This document shows, in pieces, positions 1 through 12,400 of a stretch of DNA of 64,000 nucleotides. The position numbers and the translations under genes were made by a program. The notes beneath the pieces were generated by a model. It had not been told where the DNA came from. It made no database searches and saw only the letters and a program-made list of their open reading frames with translations. The stretch is from contig CP136069.1 in NCBI GenBank assembly GCA_032622095.1, forward strand, positions 5,320,976 through 5,384,975, written 5' to 3'. This DNA is from Siphonodentalium dalli (taxonomy: Eukaryota; Mollusca; Scaphopoda; Gadilida; Siphonodentaliidae). The first letter of the stretch is position 1, and each line of letters begins with the position of its first letter.

Positions 1-1283
1 GAATTTTAGCTGGCGGTTTACAAAAATGTGAATATATGGATGAAATATTACGATTTATGTACAACTCCAACAAGGTAGAGTTTATCTGACCTAACGAGCG
101 CATTAAGAGCAATTAAGTTAATTGCCACATGTGAATTGTGGAGAGGTAATTACATTTTTTTCTAATGAAAAATCGGAATTGTTCGTTTTAGTGATATATC
201 ACGGTGGGTGGTTTTCAGCCAATCAGATGATGGTATGCACACTGATGCATCATAACAACATCTGAAGTTGCCCAACTGTAGTTTTCTCTATGTAGTAGAG
301 GTAATATATATATTTATTATATTTTAGGCTGAGGCTATGCTGCCGCTAGCGGCATAATAAGGTCCCGATTTTAATCGGCAGAATAGCCTAATTGCACGAT
401 ATGGCTATTATGACGCTAGCGGCACAATAAGATACTCCGCAAACAAAAATATGCGTGATACTGTAATATGCTTGATGATCTGGATGGTTTAACCCTTTAC
501 CCAACAGTAACATGACTAACGTCATTACCTCCAGCCAACAGAACTTTCTGGTGACGTCAAAGATATTGGGGAAAAAAATGTATTATTACTAAATTGTATG
601 GTGGCTCTTGTTTTATGAAATTATGTTCATCTGCATGGATGTGACTGGGAGTAATTTTTTCAGAGTTGTTAATCCCCTCCCCAAGCATGATAGTATTTAT
701 ATAGTTTTATATTTATATTTTATAACAATAAATGTAATAAACAAACAAAAGGTAAGTTTTGTTTTATCAACAGATCAATGTGACTTTCAGTTTCAATTTC
801 TCTGTCGGAAAAGCACATCACGAAATTGGGTGATTTATTAATATTTTAAGCAATGGCTACGTGGTGAAATGAAACATAAAATAAATCATAAAGTGACATA
901 TTAATTCTTGGATAGTTACGTGTAAATTCAGTTACAATTGTGTGCATTATTAGTCTACACCAGTCCACATTGTACCACCGATTACGGTACATCGCACGTG
1001 TGTTTTGTTTACTTTTGTTTCTCCGGTTTTTGACCTTGACATTGCAGTCAATACATTCGCACAGCACAGATCTTGTGCAATTAATAAATTAAACAATTGT
1101 TTCGTGCCTACATTGTATCTTACGATTCTCTTAGTTAAATTTTGAGCAATCATATTCAATATAAAAGGACAAGACAGTGCCGATAAGAAATTCGCGGTAA
1201 ATGCCTCGAGCACTATTCCGAATTGATGAGCGCACTTTCAATTTAAAAATATGCTCGTGAACTCAGTGTTCAAATAAAAGTAA

Positions 1284-1625
1284 CTAATGTAATACAATGT
1301 CATTTCTTTGATTTTTCACATCATGATATGGCCAATTTACTGAAGTATTTCGCAGTGTTAAAGCGCGCAGAATAACAATTGTATTAATCAACCGAGAGAA
1401 CAAAACGGCCGATGCACATAAATTTGTGCTATAGTATTTTATCATTGCTGCTATGACGTCGACAAGGTTCCTAGATTTTTTCATCGTCATCAGCTGATCA
1501 ATAAGTTTAATGACAACATTCGATAAATGGTCAATTGATACTAATGTATTATGTATTACCGAATGGGTAATAGTTATAGCCATGATAAATGACAGTCCCC
1601 ATTGTGCGCCCCAATTTCCATCCAC
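1284..1625 (-). other. Unrecognised open frame, possibly fossil coding sequence
   Basis: A 113-codon open frame on the minus strand with fairly protein-like composition (a run of LIDQLMTMKKSRNLVDVIAA type). I recognise no family. The overlapping + strand carries a strong donor-like CAG|GTACGT at about 1636. It could be an old viral or transposon fragment, or chance; no homologue can be named from sequence alone. Confidence 0.2.
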
Positions 1626-2458
1626 GTGTTTACAGGTACGTATTTTTTGCGCACGTTATCAGTGGGCGTTTCTTGGCGGGAGTGTTTTTTAAATAAACCA
1701 TTTGGATTGAATCATGTGTCCATTCCTTTGTATTTTTCGATTATAGTGTGGAGAATATACTCAAGATTATGTACATGTATTTGTCAATGCGCTTTAACAA
1801 CATAATTTATTTGGGTACTAATCCAGGCAATCCCTGTGCCCACAATATTGGGGTGAATTGGCGTGACGTTGGGACGTGTAACTGAAGAGAAAATCGAAAA
1901 TGTTGTCGAACTTTCCGATCAAAACTTTATTGAATTCTCAAAATTGCTCACTCAGTGTATTAAAATATAATATTATTCATATGATCTTGTGATGAATGAG
2001 GGGAAAATCAAATCAAATGACAGTTTTATTTGAGAACATATCTAGGGCCAAAAGAGTTAGAACAACACGGCGTCCTTAGTAACACCAACACTGCAACAGC
2101 GCAGGTGTCTTGGAGTTGACTCGGAACTGTATTTGCTTCGCTGGTCAAATCATGATATTGGTCTTTTTAATTCAGGTGCATATTATTAATAGCTCAAAAA
2201 CATAAACAAGTCAAATAAATATTTTATTAGAAATAAAAATAAAGTTTGAAAATAAAAATCTGTAGAATAAAACTATATTAAATGGCTGTACACAGATCAC
2301 AATTGCGGAGTACACTGATTTAGTCGACTTGAAAAATTGCCCCGCGACGACGCAGTTTTCGTTTTATTACAATTTTATTATGAAATGTCGATTTAAAGTG
2401 ATGTGAAACACTCCGGTAGGGTCATAAAATAGAAATTGAGAATAATCTTCGTCAAAGC

Positions 2459-2515
2459 AGGGGGGGGGGGTGAAAAAAAAAATTCCGGCACATATGCCGG
2501 GGTGGGTGGGTGGTC
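2459..2515 (+). repeat. G-run plus G-rich module
   Basis: A run of about 11 G is followed by A-rich sequence, then GGGGTGGGTGGGTGGT. The same arrangement recurs at 37938-38045. Related G/C-run modules lie at 3835-3955 (reverse) and 43022-43160. Confidence 0.6.
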
Positions 2516-2584
2516 AAAGCCACCAACAAGCAATTTTTTCCGCAACTAAAAAAAAAAATTCCTGCTTGTTTTTTTAGTGTTTTG

Positions 2585-3590
2585 GCAAGGCCAAACGTTT
2601 TTATTTTCCTGCTTTACGGATCCTCCGACCCTGTTTTATATGGCCCGACAAGGAAATAAAAATCAAATATAATTTTTATTTTTATTTTCACAGCCGACAG
2701 CTGTTTCTGCTTATCAGTAACAAATTATCTAACCACATTTCACTGATTAAAGATGCATAGGACACACCAACTATAGATATCTCTGGCTTTAATTACTTTT
2801 AACTACATCCATGAAAACTGAGAAGTCCGCTTGAGTTTATATGTGTTGGCCACCAAGATACCTGTTTGCTTTCTATAAATCTTGACATCTCTTTAAAACT
2901 TTAAATGGCCTTTAGAATAAATTTTGTATTCCTGGGAATTTACGGTGATCTTTATGACTGAAGACTGAAGAGTATGTGGGTTTGCTCAAGTTGCACATTC
3001 ACTATTTATCACTACCGGTACCACTAATCTCACCATTCCCATGTGTTTATTAACCTCTCTATACTAAATACTCATTGACCAGACAAGTAGATTCCTCAGG
3101 AAAGGTTCAGATAATAAGTTCAACAAGTTCTAAACTTATTATGTGAACATTTCCCACCAACTAATAGGAATCCTTCTGCAAATATATTATCTGTCGGCTA
3201 CTTATTTTTCCATGACATCCATCCAGATGAATAATGGACTATTTCAATGTATACATTATAACTGAATGGGGAGTCCATTTATTCAATAATTAAAATGTTG
3301 AACAAAAACAAACCCTTTATTTCTGGATTTTTTCAATATTATTCAATAATCTGAGCTATGTTTCAAATGATAGTACTGGATTTGAATTTTGTGATATACA
3401 TCCGAAAAGTGTTCTCTATAAATGACTGACAGAGAATTATAAAGACACAGTTACAACCTTAGCGAATGTCCAAAAAAAAAAAATGATTCGAGCATTTTTA
3501 TTTTTATTTTTTTTCCGACCGACCCTACCAAAACAAGGTTAAAAAAATCCGTAAAGCAGAAAAATAAAAAAGTTTGGCCCAATGAGTTGG
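2585..3590. mobile_element. Probable TIR element (about 1 kb)
   Basis: GGCCAAACGTTTTTATTTTC with TGCTTTACGGATCC (about 2590-2630) is matched in inverse by GTAAAGCAGAAAAATAAAAA followed by GTTTGGCCC (about 3550-3582). No coding sequence is recognisable inside. Class cannot be assigned; flanking duplications are unclear. Confidence 0.45.
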
Positions 3591-3834
3591 GCTTCAAAAC
3601 CACTTTGAATGAGAGAAATAATGTAATTCTAACTGGTAAACTGACTGCAGGCAGTTATCGTGTTGTATTTTGTTGCAAATTTTGAAATCCTTTTGACCTC
3701 AAAATGACTCATTCCTATTTACATGTCCATGTTAACATCCATGATAAATAGTATGCACAGAAATTCATATACAGCTGTTTACAGTGAATTTCCCCCCGCA
3801 AATCTCTGTTTTAGTGTCAAAAAATGGTCGAAAA

Positions 3835-3955
3835 AAAAAGCCGAAAATGGAAAACAATTTGGCGGTGGGGGTGGGTGGATACAAAAAATGATCGAAAGGG
3901 AAAAAATGCCATACGTGCCTGAAATTTTTTTCCGACCCCCCCCCCCCCCCCCCCC
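3835..3955 (-). repeat. C-run (20 C) with G-rich module, reverse orientation
   Basis: Twenty consecutive C at 3936-3955 are preceded by GGCGGTGGGGGTGGGTGG and A-rich sequence. It is related to the other G-run modules in the window. Length is likely unstable and sequencing may be inexact. Confidence 0.6.
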
Positions 3956-4893
3956 TGGTCAAAGTTATTTTTTACGATTATTAATCAAAATTGACAACAC
4001 ACACCGTCATTCTTATATATTAATTAAATGCAATGACCTCGATGGCGAAACCATTTGGGTTAGTTTATTGACAATTGTTGCGCGTCCCAAATCGACTTGT
4101 AAATATTTACAATTGAGCGTAGTTCAGACGATGTTTTCTATGGAGTGGTATGACCGATTTTATTGAAATTTTCGGCGATGTTAGTAGAATGCTACATTCC
4201 CCAGGTTGGCATATAGCGCCTGCACTAACTTATCAATTTCACGCACCCGAACAAGTCCATAATATGTCTTTAATTGTACAAAATCTACCACAAAACCCAA
4301 CAAAAACATAAATATTAATAATGTAACATCCATTTTATTGTTTACATTAAAAATAAGATCAATTTGTTGTGTTATAATGCAATATTTTTGTTGTAAACTA
4401 TGACCTAAAAAAATCCAAAAACTCCGGCGCTCTGGGGCTTTCTGGACGCTACGCGGCCGGGTGCTCTCTGAATGCTAAAGGGTTAACTGCCCGTTTCCAA
4501 TATACATAAAAAAAACTGACAGGGGAGATTCAAAAGAATCTCCTACCGACAGCACTTTTACACAGACAATGCCATTTTTACCGAAGTCGCATGCTATGAC
4601 ATGATGGATAAGTAAAAATTTTGTGACGTGATTTTGTCGGCAGAATAGCCAAACAGGCTACTAGTATTCTGCCGCTAGCGGCATAATAAGATTACACTCT
4701 TAATCTGCCGCTAGCGGCAGAATAGCCTTTACCTATATTTTAATCAAGTTACATGGACAGCGATTCCCAGGACTGTGCTAACAGTACCGTAACAACTAAC
4801 ATGTTTACCGTTTCTGATTTAAAAAATATGAAGCGAATAGCTAATCCTGTACTACTGTAGTTGCTACCCTATTCTTTATATTATAATGTATTA

Positions 4894-5853
4894 TCTATTC
4901 TATCAGGGTTTCCGCTAGGGGGTAGGGGAATGAGGCCGGTAGCCGTCAATGGGAAAAATCCAGGTAAAAGTAGCTGTTTTAGCACTGGTTGAACTACTTT
5001 CGTTATATCGGCCAATAGAATCGTGTGAGAGTAGAAATGGCAGATTGTTTTGTTCCATTTCTGCCCAAGTGCCAAGCTATCAAACCTTATAATGTACCGG
5101 TACCTGTAACTTTAAAACTAGTAAATTTATTAGATATAAATTAATTTACGAAGTACAGAACACCAGTAATTTGGATCCCGAGTTAAACGTGCTCGTTAAT
5201 GTTAAAAGACTCACTGTGGAAGACCCAGCAGATATTACGGATGCATATAACGTATCGGAATATATTTGAGCAGCTACAGTGTAAATATAGAAGGCTGATT
5301 GCATATCTGGCCAATGAGTATTCTTTGTGGGCAGTGGTAAGATGCCTTGATGCCCGGTGCGGCTACTCCAACATTTCTCAGTGAGTATCAGTGGTGATAA
5401 CGTGATGCCAACAACAACAACAACATTTCTCTCTCGCTCTATTACAAAGTGAACAGTATATTTTGCGGTATATTAAATGCATATGACAGGTACGATTAAA
5501 ATACTGCTCTTTTGCATAACATAACCGGGTACTAACACAGTAACAGCAACGTAACTAACCAGCCTCAGAGGCATAGCTTCTATAAGTTCTAACGATGTCA
5601 GTTCCGATCACTTCCTGTTTAAATTTTCTGTATAACAACGCGTTTAGAGTGTGTACACTCACAAGATATAAAATAAATTCATGTTTTAAAATTCCTTAGT
5701 ACTATTCCAACAAAATTCAGAAGTTTTAAACATCTTTATAAATTATAGACATGCAGTATGTCCTGGGGTATGGCAGGAGGGGAAAACTTGGCGAGGGGAA
5801 CGGGGCCGTCAAGGGGACCCCCTGCCGGTATAGCGAAAACCCTGAAATTTGAG
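4894..5853. repeat. Imperfect inverted repeat arms about 0.8 kb apart
   Basis: CAGGGTTTCCGCTAGGGGG near 4905 is matched in inverse by CCCCCTGCCGGTATAGCGAA followed by AACCCTG near 5818-5846. A direct repeat, GTGAGTATCAGTGGTGATAA, occurs at about 5381 and 6010. Probable decayed element; no coding content recognised. Confidence 0.4.
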
Positions 5854-6393
5854 TGATTCTATATTATTTACAATCAATGAATCATGATTGATATTGTGAC
5901 AAATAATTGTCAAACCCTGGCTGTGGTCTAATCTTCAGCGGTGACAAAATGAAACTACTGATAGTGTATGGATGTCATCCCCGTTAAACCGGCAAGGACT
6001 GTAAAACATGTGAGTATCAGTGGTGATAACGTGATTCAATGATAATGATAATTGATTGGTATAAACTTTACCAAATTCTGTGCAAAATAAGCGCAACGTG
6101 ACGTTTTTCCGACGCTTGAACTAAGTTGACTTTTTAAATTTTACTTTCGTATTTTCTTTCCAAAAAAAAATTCTGAGAATATACTATAGTATATAATTTA
6201 CTATATATTGCAAATTATAGAGAATTAAATAACTTTTATAAGTATTTTTTTTTTCCCAATAAATTCAAATTAATGTTTTTCTACGAAAGTTTCTCCTTTG
6301 TACAGAGTTGGCCTCAAAATCCTGTCACCTGACTTCGATGGCTTCCTCATGTGACAAATACATGCACATAACTTGAATTATCGAAGACAAACG

Positions 6394-6443
6394 ATGTTTT
6401 TCAATGCTGATGAAGATGACCATGACTTTGTCCCAACGGGCGG
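6394..6443 (+). CDS. FKBP15: FKBP15 exon 1 (initiator exon)
   Basis: Encodes MFFNADEDDHDFVPTGG, the short acidic N-terminus typical of FKBP15 (Asp/Glu-rich run before LASLFG). The ATG has A at -3 (AACGATG). The exon ends GG before GTAAGA, leaving phase 2, which joins exon 2 to give Gly-Ser. I chose this ATG because the encoded residues match the family start and the downstream phase is correct. Sequence just upstream is presumably 5' UTR; no TATA box is evident. Confidence 0.88.
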
Positions 6444-9400
6444 GTAAGAATACATGACAATCGAATGCGTACTTGCAGAAATGTGCAGTAGATTCTAACA
6501 AGCGTTTACGTTTGTATGGAAGTGGGCGTTACCTCTCTCAGCCGAGACCGATATTTACATCTAAAATTCGCTTTGAACAGGTTACAGGCCTCGAAGGGTT
6601 TTGTGCAATTGCAAGGGAATATCTGGATAAAGAATACTTAAAGGATTGCTATCCTGATGAAACAACAAAACACTATCGGAAAGCCACCCCTATTGTGATC
6701 ACAATGATCCAAGTCCCATAACAATCGCGTAATAAATAAGCCTAGAAATAAATAAATAATACCCCCACCGGTTGTCGGCTATCTCCGTCGCAAATCCTCA
6801 TATGACGTCAAATGAGTAAACTAATTAAAAACACGGAATCGGAGTCGGAGTTAATTGTGTCTACCTATATGACGTCATATGAGTGGCGATGGAAAATGCG
6901 GAATCGAGCGCGTGAGTGTAATGGAATTACTGCGGGGCATGGCATGTCAATAACATTGTGTACACGTGGTGAATTTTCAACGCCCGGTGAGTTATCTTCA
7001 CTTGTGATTTGTCATAAGTGCTGCTTGGAAAGTTATTGTTTTGACAAGAAATATAGAAGGACGATTGACGGGGTAGGTAACATTTTCGTGTCAAAAATAA
7101 AGCTTATAAAAACACGAGCCGACATGTGAACTCTATTCGGGTGCGTGTTCACGATGTTGTTTTAATTTTCCATATATATGCCCCTATTGTCCCGTATTTA
7201 CAATTCATTCGTGACAATGCCAAATAAATGCAGTGTTTTCGGCTGTGGCCGGTATAGTGACTCTCAATTAGGTATAATTCTGCATTCATTTCCAAACGAC
7301 GTTCGTTTACGTGACATTTGGTGGGATTTCTGTGGGAAACCCGTTACTCAAAATCAGAAACTATTGAAGTAGTTGCCAACGAAATAGTCCTGAATTTGTT
7401 CCGTCCACTTCGAAAAAATGTGTTTTGAGCACAACGCGAATACACTTGGCCCGAACAGTGGCTACCGACGACAACTCAGAGGAAATGCAATCCCCACGTT
7501 AAACAAATGGACCACCGACGAGAATGCCATCCCAAGAAAAACGTCAACTCCCGTAAAGAATATAAATTTGCCGGAGCTTCCAGTCGTGAGTATATCCAAT
7601 CGAACCTATCGCTAAAAAGCCAATACATATACCAAATAAAGAGCGTTTCATTTGACGAGTCAGTCATGGTTACGAATACATACCATTGCAGTTACAGTGG
7701 GGAGTATATTGATGAATAATTTAGTAAAGTATTCACGATGACAACTCGAGTCCCCATTTTCCTTCACTATGACTCAATAAAGAGCGTTCCATGTTAAGAG
7801 TATTCTTTATATGGTGCGAATAAAAAGAGTTTAATAAACCGGAAATTGCGACGGATATATAAAGCATGTATATCGCAAGTTCGTGTGCATGTATTTACGT
7901 TTATTGGTGTAAACAGTAAATAATCACGATGACAACTGTTCTAAGTCGAGTCCCAATTTTCCTTTACCATGACTAAATAAAGAGCGTTCACTGTAAAATA
8001 AATCACAGATGAAGACTTTGATATATTAATAAGTATATTCTACCACGATGTATAAATAAATTATCGTATATTATTTCGGTTTTACGGTCAGTTATCTATA
8101 TAAACATGTGCTCGTGTTTCTCTTTTTTTCCTTACCGGAATAGTCAAATTATATTATATATTCATATAAAGATTGCATATATGCGAAGACTTGCACAGTT
8201 AATACTAATAGACAATTATCATATTGTAAACATTCCAGTGTCCAGATCCTACGTAAAATGCGGCATGGCTTTATAATAACAACACATCGCGATACATATA
8301 CCGGTAGTAATAACACGCTAAAGACGTTTAATTGTGAGAACACGATGTATTTGCATTCGCAGTGTTCTCCCATTATGCGACAAACGTAAAAAGTCGCGAT
8401 GGAATTCATGATCGCTTTGCGCGTGCAAACTTATGTTATCGTTGAATATCTATGCGTTCTCAATGAGTTACCACGTGGTCGATCATGTGACTATGCTTCT
8501 GTTTACACGTGACAATCATGTGATGTGGCCGATGATCACGTGACTCGTCTACAACACAAAATCTTCGGCTAACTTCGGAATTTTTTTTAATTGTTATAAA
8601 AATAACGATTAGCGGCCGAATATTAGATTACATGCGCATAATGGACATTTTATGTATATATTATCGGTATATTGAAAGAAAATACTAATTTTTTTTCAGG
8701 ATCATATTCCTTTAATATACCAAAACTGAGATGGTGTTAGAAATGGGGGGGGGGGGGGGGGGGGGGGGTGTATAATTAAGTACTCAAAGTCTGAAACTTT
8801 TCGGAAATAAAAGAAAATTGCTGTTGACGCTGTTTGTCTCAGTTCGTCGCTTTATATTAAATAGGCCCCGTTTCTAATTACTCGAATTCCAGACGCATTT
8901 CGTAAAATGGCGGTGCCCACGGAAAATAAAAAATACATCGTTTTCGTTTAAATCTTCCATCAAAACAGGAATATTCACCTATGTCATTGCGCCACAAACC
9001 ATGGTTAGCAGCAGTGTGTTAGGGCTAAAGTTTCTAAAATGTTCTCACATGGACACAGTAAACAAATTTACTGTAGTTTCACATGCTAAGAAGTTTTTAC
9101 ACGTGTTTCAAGAACACCATATTGGTTTTACGGACAAAGTTGTCGTTAAATGTAGTTTTGGATTCAAAGGAAACTTTTAACGATGAAAAGAGTGTTTTGT
9201 TGGCGATATTTTAAACACTTTTAAAGTGAAATGCGTTCTGTATTTGTTACACATTTGAATGTTTCTTCAACAACTGAAATCGTGGCCTTTTACAATGAGG
9301 CTTTAGTTTTTATTTCAAACTAAATTTAAAAAGAATACATGTAGGTTTGACACCGATGAATTGAATCGTTGAGGATGACGTCATTTGCATTACAACATGA

Positions 9401-12400
9401 GAGATCAGCTCAATGCAACTAGTTCCAGCATGTATTTCACTAAGAAAAACATGTACCAGTATATAAATAGCAGCAATTTCATTAAATACACACGGTTGTG
9501 TTTTTTTGTTTTTTTCAGCTAACAGAAAGGCTTTGTGTTTCGTTGGCAGTGAAGCTGACGTCATATGACTACACGTGCGGAACACCACTGTTTCCATCAG
9601 ACCATTCCATGGTTAATCAGATGGTCATGCGACCGCAGCTAGAATGCTGTATGCCCATTGAACAACAATATTATGCATCTGGCTTGGGTGATGCAGACCA
9701 TTGCGTGCAGTGTGGAGAGCTGGGTGGTGAAATAAAAAGCTCACTAAGAGCACGTTATAAAACAGTTACCCCAATTTGTAAGCCTTGTATCGAAGCCGGA
9801 CTTACTCCTGTGGTTGCCAGACCATATGGCAAGGCATAGGGATTTTATAATGTTTTACTGTACATCAGCTTCTTGTAGCATATGTTGGTATAGGATATTT
9901 TTGATTGAATTGGTATTGAATATTTACTTTTGATTGTACTTTGTGATTTTAAATACAAATAAATACTATGCTATTCTATTTTATGCCTTGTGTCTTGCTG
10001 ATCTCCTTCCAATATCATAATATGAAGCTTCCACAATTCTAATCACACCTGACATGTACATGTATATATACATGGGAAAGTGAGAACTTTTGGGAGATTT
10101 CCACCTATATTTTTCAGCTCCGTTAGGGGAAACAAAGGTATATTTTTTTTAGGCCTAATAAAAAAAAACCTCTTTTAAGAGAATTGTTTTATTCAACAGT
10201 AGTGATGAGCCGATGGTCGGAAACGACAATCAGAATTGGCCTATTACGGCACTTGGCACTTGGATTTCAACATTGGCATTACCGATTATCTAAATAATAA
10301 TCAGGTGTTCAATGTGTTTCTTCAATAAACTGCACGTTTAAAAGATGTTTTGTTGAATAAATGACCAAACACAAACTTGATATATTATAATTTGTTGTTG
10401 TTAAATTTCGCTGTTCACTATCCGTTGAATAAGGACTCGAGTGCTTTGTTTCCTCAGGTATTGTAACTGCAAGTACTAATACTCTCTACTTCATAACGGC
10501 TCTTTCCATCTAACAGCTCTTTCCATCAATGTATCACATTATTATAATCAATAAATTTGAAAAATGATCAAGGAAATATGGGTTGATACAAAACTCGGAC
10601 TTGGCACTGAAAGGGTTAAACAACCAAAAAGACCATTTGTGATTACTTGTGATTCACCTTCTTGGGACCTCATTCTGCTTAGGACTCATCTTTTCTGGAA
10701 TTACATTATCTTTATTTATCAAATTAATTAACAAGTGTTTTAGATCTATAGAAACTTCTTCATAGAGATTCTTTTTAGATTAGTTTCTCTATAACCCCAA
10801 ATTGGCAGATGACAAATTGTATAATCGATGTTCCCAGTGGGTGTACATCACAATATTTACCATCTAGGAACTTCTATCTGAGTCTATATCTCCCATAACA
10901 GATGAGGCCATGCAGAATGAGGTCCCAAGATGGTGAATTTAGTGATGCAAGCCCACTATGCATGGTAGCATCACTAAATTCACCCTCTGAGGACTTCATT
11001 CTGCCAGCACCGGAGGTGTAGCTTCTTGTATTTTCCATTTTGTTGTCATTTTTAGCATAAAATAATATGCAGGTTCCCTGCTCTGAAAAAAAACCTACTG
11101 TCTTGCTCTTGGATGCTTTTAATGTCTCTCTATGTTTCTTGTAAGGCAAAAATAAAATAGACCTGTGTTTCTGGTGACCCGCTCACCCCTATTCCGGCAC
11201 CTCCAACCATTTTCAATTTATTGATTTTGCAAAGTTAGTACGCATCCAATTTTATTTTCTGTGTAAACCGATTCATTTCCGTGAAAAACTGACACATCGC
11301 ATGTCCTGTTAACCCGGAAATTAAACACGCCAGTTAGATCACAGCCGAATGAAACTAATTTTTTCATGTTTTATTCAATAAAACAATAAATTACACTATA
11401 TTCTAATATAATGTACTTAGTTTTATTATTTTATAGTACATTAAAAACAAGGAGAAGCAGTCTGGGGGGTATTCATATTTATTTTTAGCAAGGTTGAAAA
11501 TAAAATGAAAAAATATAATAAAATGAAAAGACACCTCTATTTTTTGCTTGCATGTCACCATGACCTTACCAAACAATGTTAAATCTGTTACAGATCAAAG
11601 CTTGCATCCTTATTCGGTGGAGAGAGAGCGGGCGGGAATGAGTCTTTAACCTATACTGCACCAAAACAACCAAAGAAAAAAGGTAATGTTTCATTATATA
11701 GCAGTCAAGCCTTGAAATGTGTCTGTCATTTGCAGAATGAGGTCCCCAGAGGGTGAATTTAATGACACTATCCCACATTGTGGGCTAATGTCACCAACTT
11801 CACCATCTGAAACCTCATTCTGCTGAGGCCTCAACTGCTATAGGAGTTCTAGGATTAGATTGAAGTTCCCCAGTTGAAGTTGGTGATTTTCACCCATTAG
11901 TCACCTTGATTATGCATTTTATCTTCTGCAAATTAGGGGATACAGAAACTGAACAGAATAGAAAAAGTTACAAAAACAAATGTTAATTTGAGACTATAGA
12001 TAGTTGAGGCCTAAGCAGAATTAGGTCCCCAGAGGGTGAATTTAGTGACACTGGCCCAATGTGCAGGATAGCATCTCTAAATTCACCCTCTGGGGACCTC
12101 ATTCTAATGTCTTAATAATTGCTCAGATTCTGTATACAATAAAGATGATAATATGTGAAATTCACGATTTTTCGCCAAAATAGATCCAGAGAAATTCTTT
12201 GTTGAAAATCTCTTTCTATTTTTGGCTGGATTTATGCCAAACATGTGATTCCGCCTTAATGATAAATATGAGGAATATTGACCTGATTTGGTATGTTGCC
12301 CATATTTACTGTCTTTGGTGAATATGGAACTAAAATAAATATTTTATATCTAAATACCTGCCTCATGACAAAAAATAATTTGAAATAAATATTAAATACA

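Larger units (their letters stand above)
2390..4235 (-). repeat. Dispersed repeat, inverted relative to 32800-33130
   Basis: 3990-4235 (with AATTTTCGGCGATGTTAGTA) is the reverse complement of 32800-33020. 2395-2440 (with GTGAAACACTCCGGTAGGG) is the reverse complement of 33075-33125. A third relative of the second piece lies near 33520-33590. This marks a diverged dispersed family with one member flanking the 33-bp minisatellite. Confidence 0.65.
341..4719. repeat. Paired TGCCGCTAGCGGCA palindromes bounding about 4.4 kb
   Basis: The 14-bp palindrome occurs at 341-354 and, with one change, at 411-424. Two more copies lie at 4670-4683 and 4706-4719. Each pair is embedded in related context (GGCTATnCTGCC, CATAATAAG, CGGCAGAATAGCC), and the right pair reads as the inverse of the left. 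They may be terminal structures of a degraded element or a family of short foldback units. No transposase is seen between them. Confidence 0.55.
6642..8711 (+). mobile_element. Kolobok-like DNA transposon, copy 1 (THAP domain, TTAA flanks)
   Basis: Flanked by TTAA at 6638-6641 and 8712-8715. Ends read AGGATTGCTATCCTGA and, inverted, AGGAATATGATCCTGA; each end contains an internal AGGA...TCCT hairpin. It encodes a decayed THAP zinc finger at 7217-7615. A TTAA target duplication together with a THAP-domain protein points to the Kolobok superfamily (established trait combination); piggyBac lacks THAP. It is about 2.07 kb and nonautonomous. A second, inverted copy is at 15807-18005. Confidence 0.75.

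Noticed and set aside
1284-1625. Endogenous viral element
   Set aside because: The minus-strand frame looks protein-like, but no diagnostic viral motif is visible; kept only as an unrecognised frame.
6479-6637. Second coding exon of FKBP15
   Set aside because: Its reading phase does not fit exon 1, the intron would be only 35 bp, and the true exon 2 at 11594 fits both phase and family sequence.
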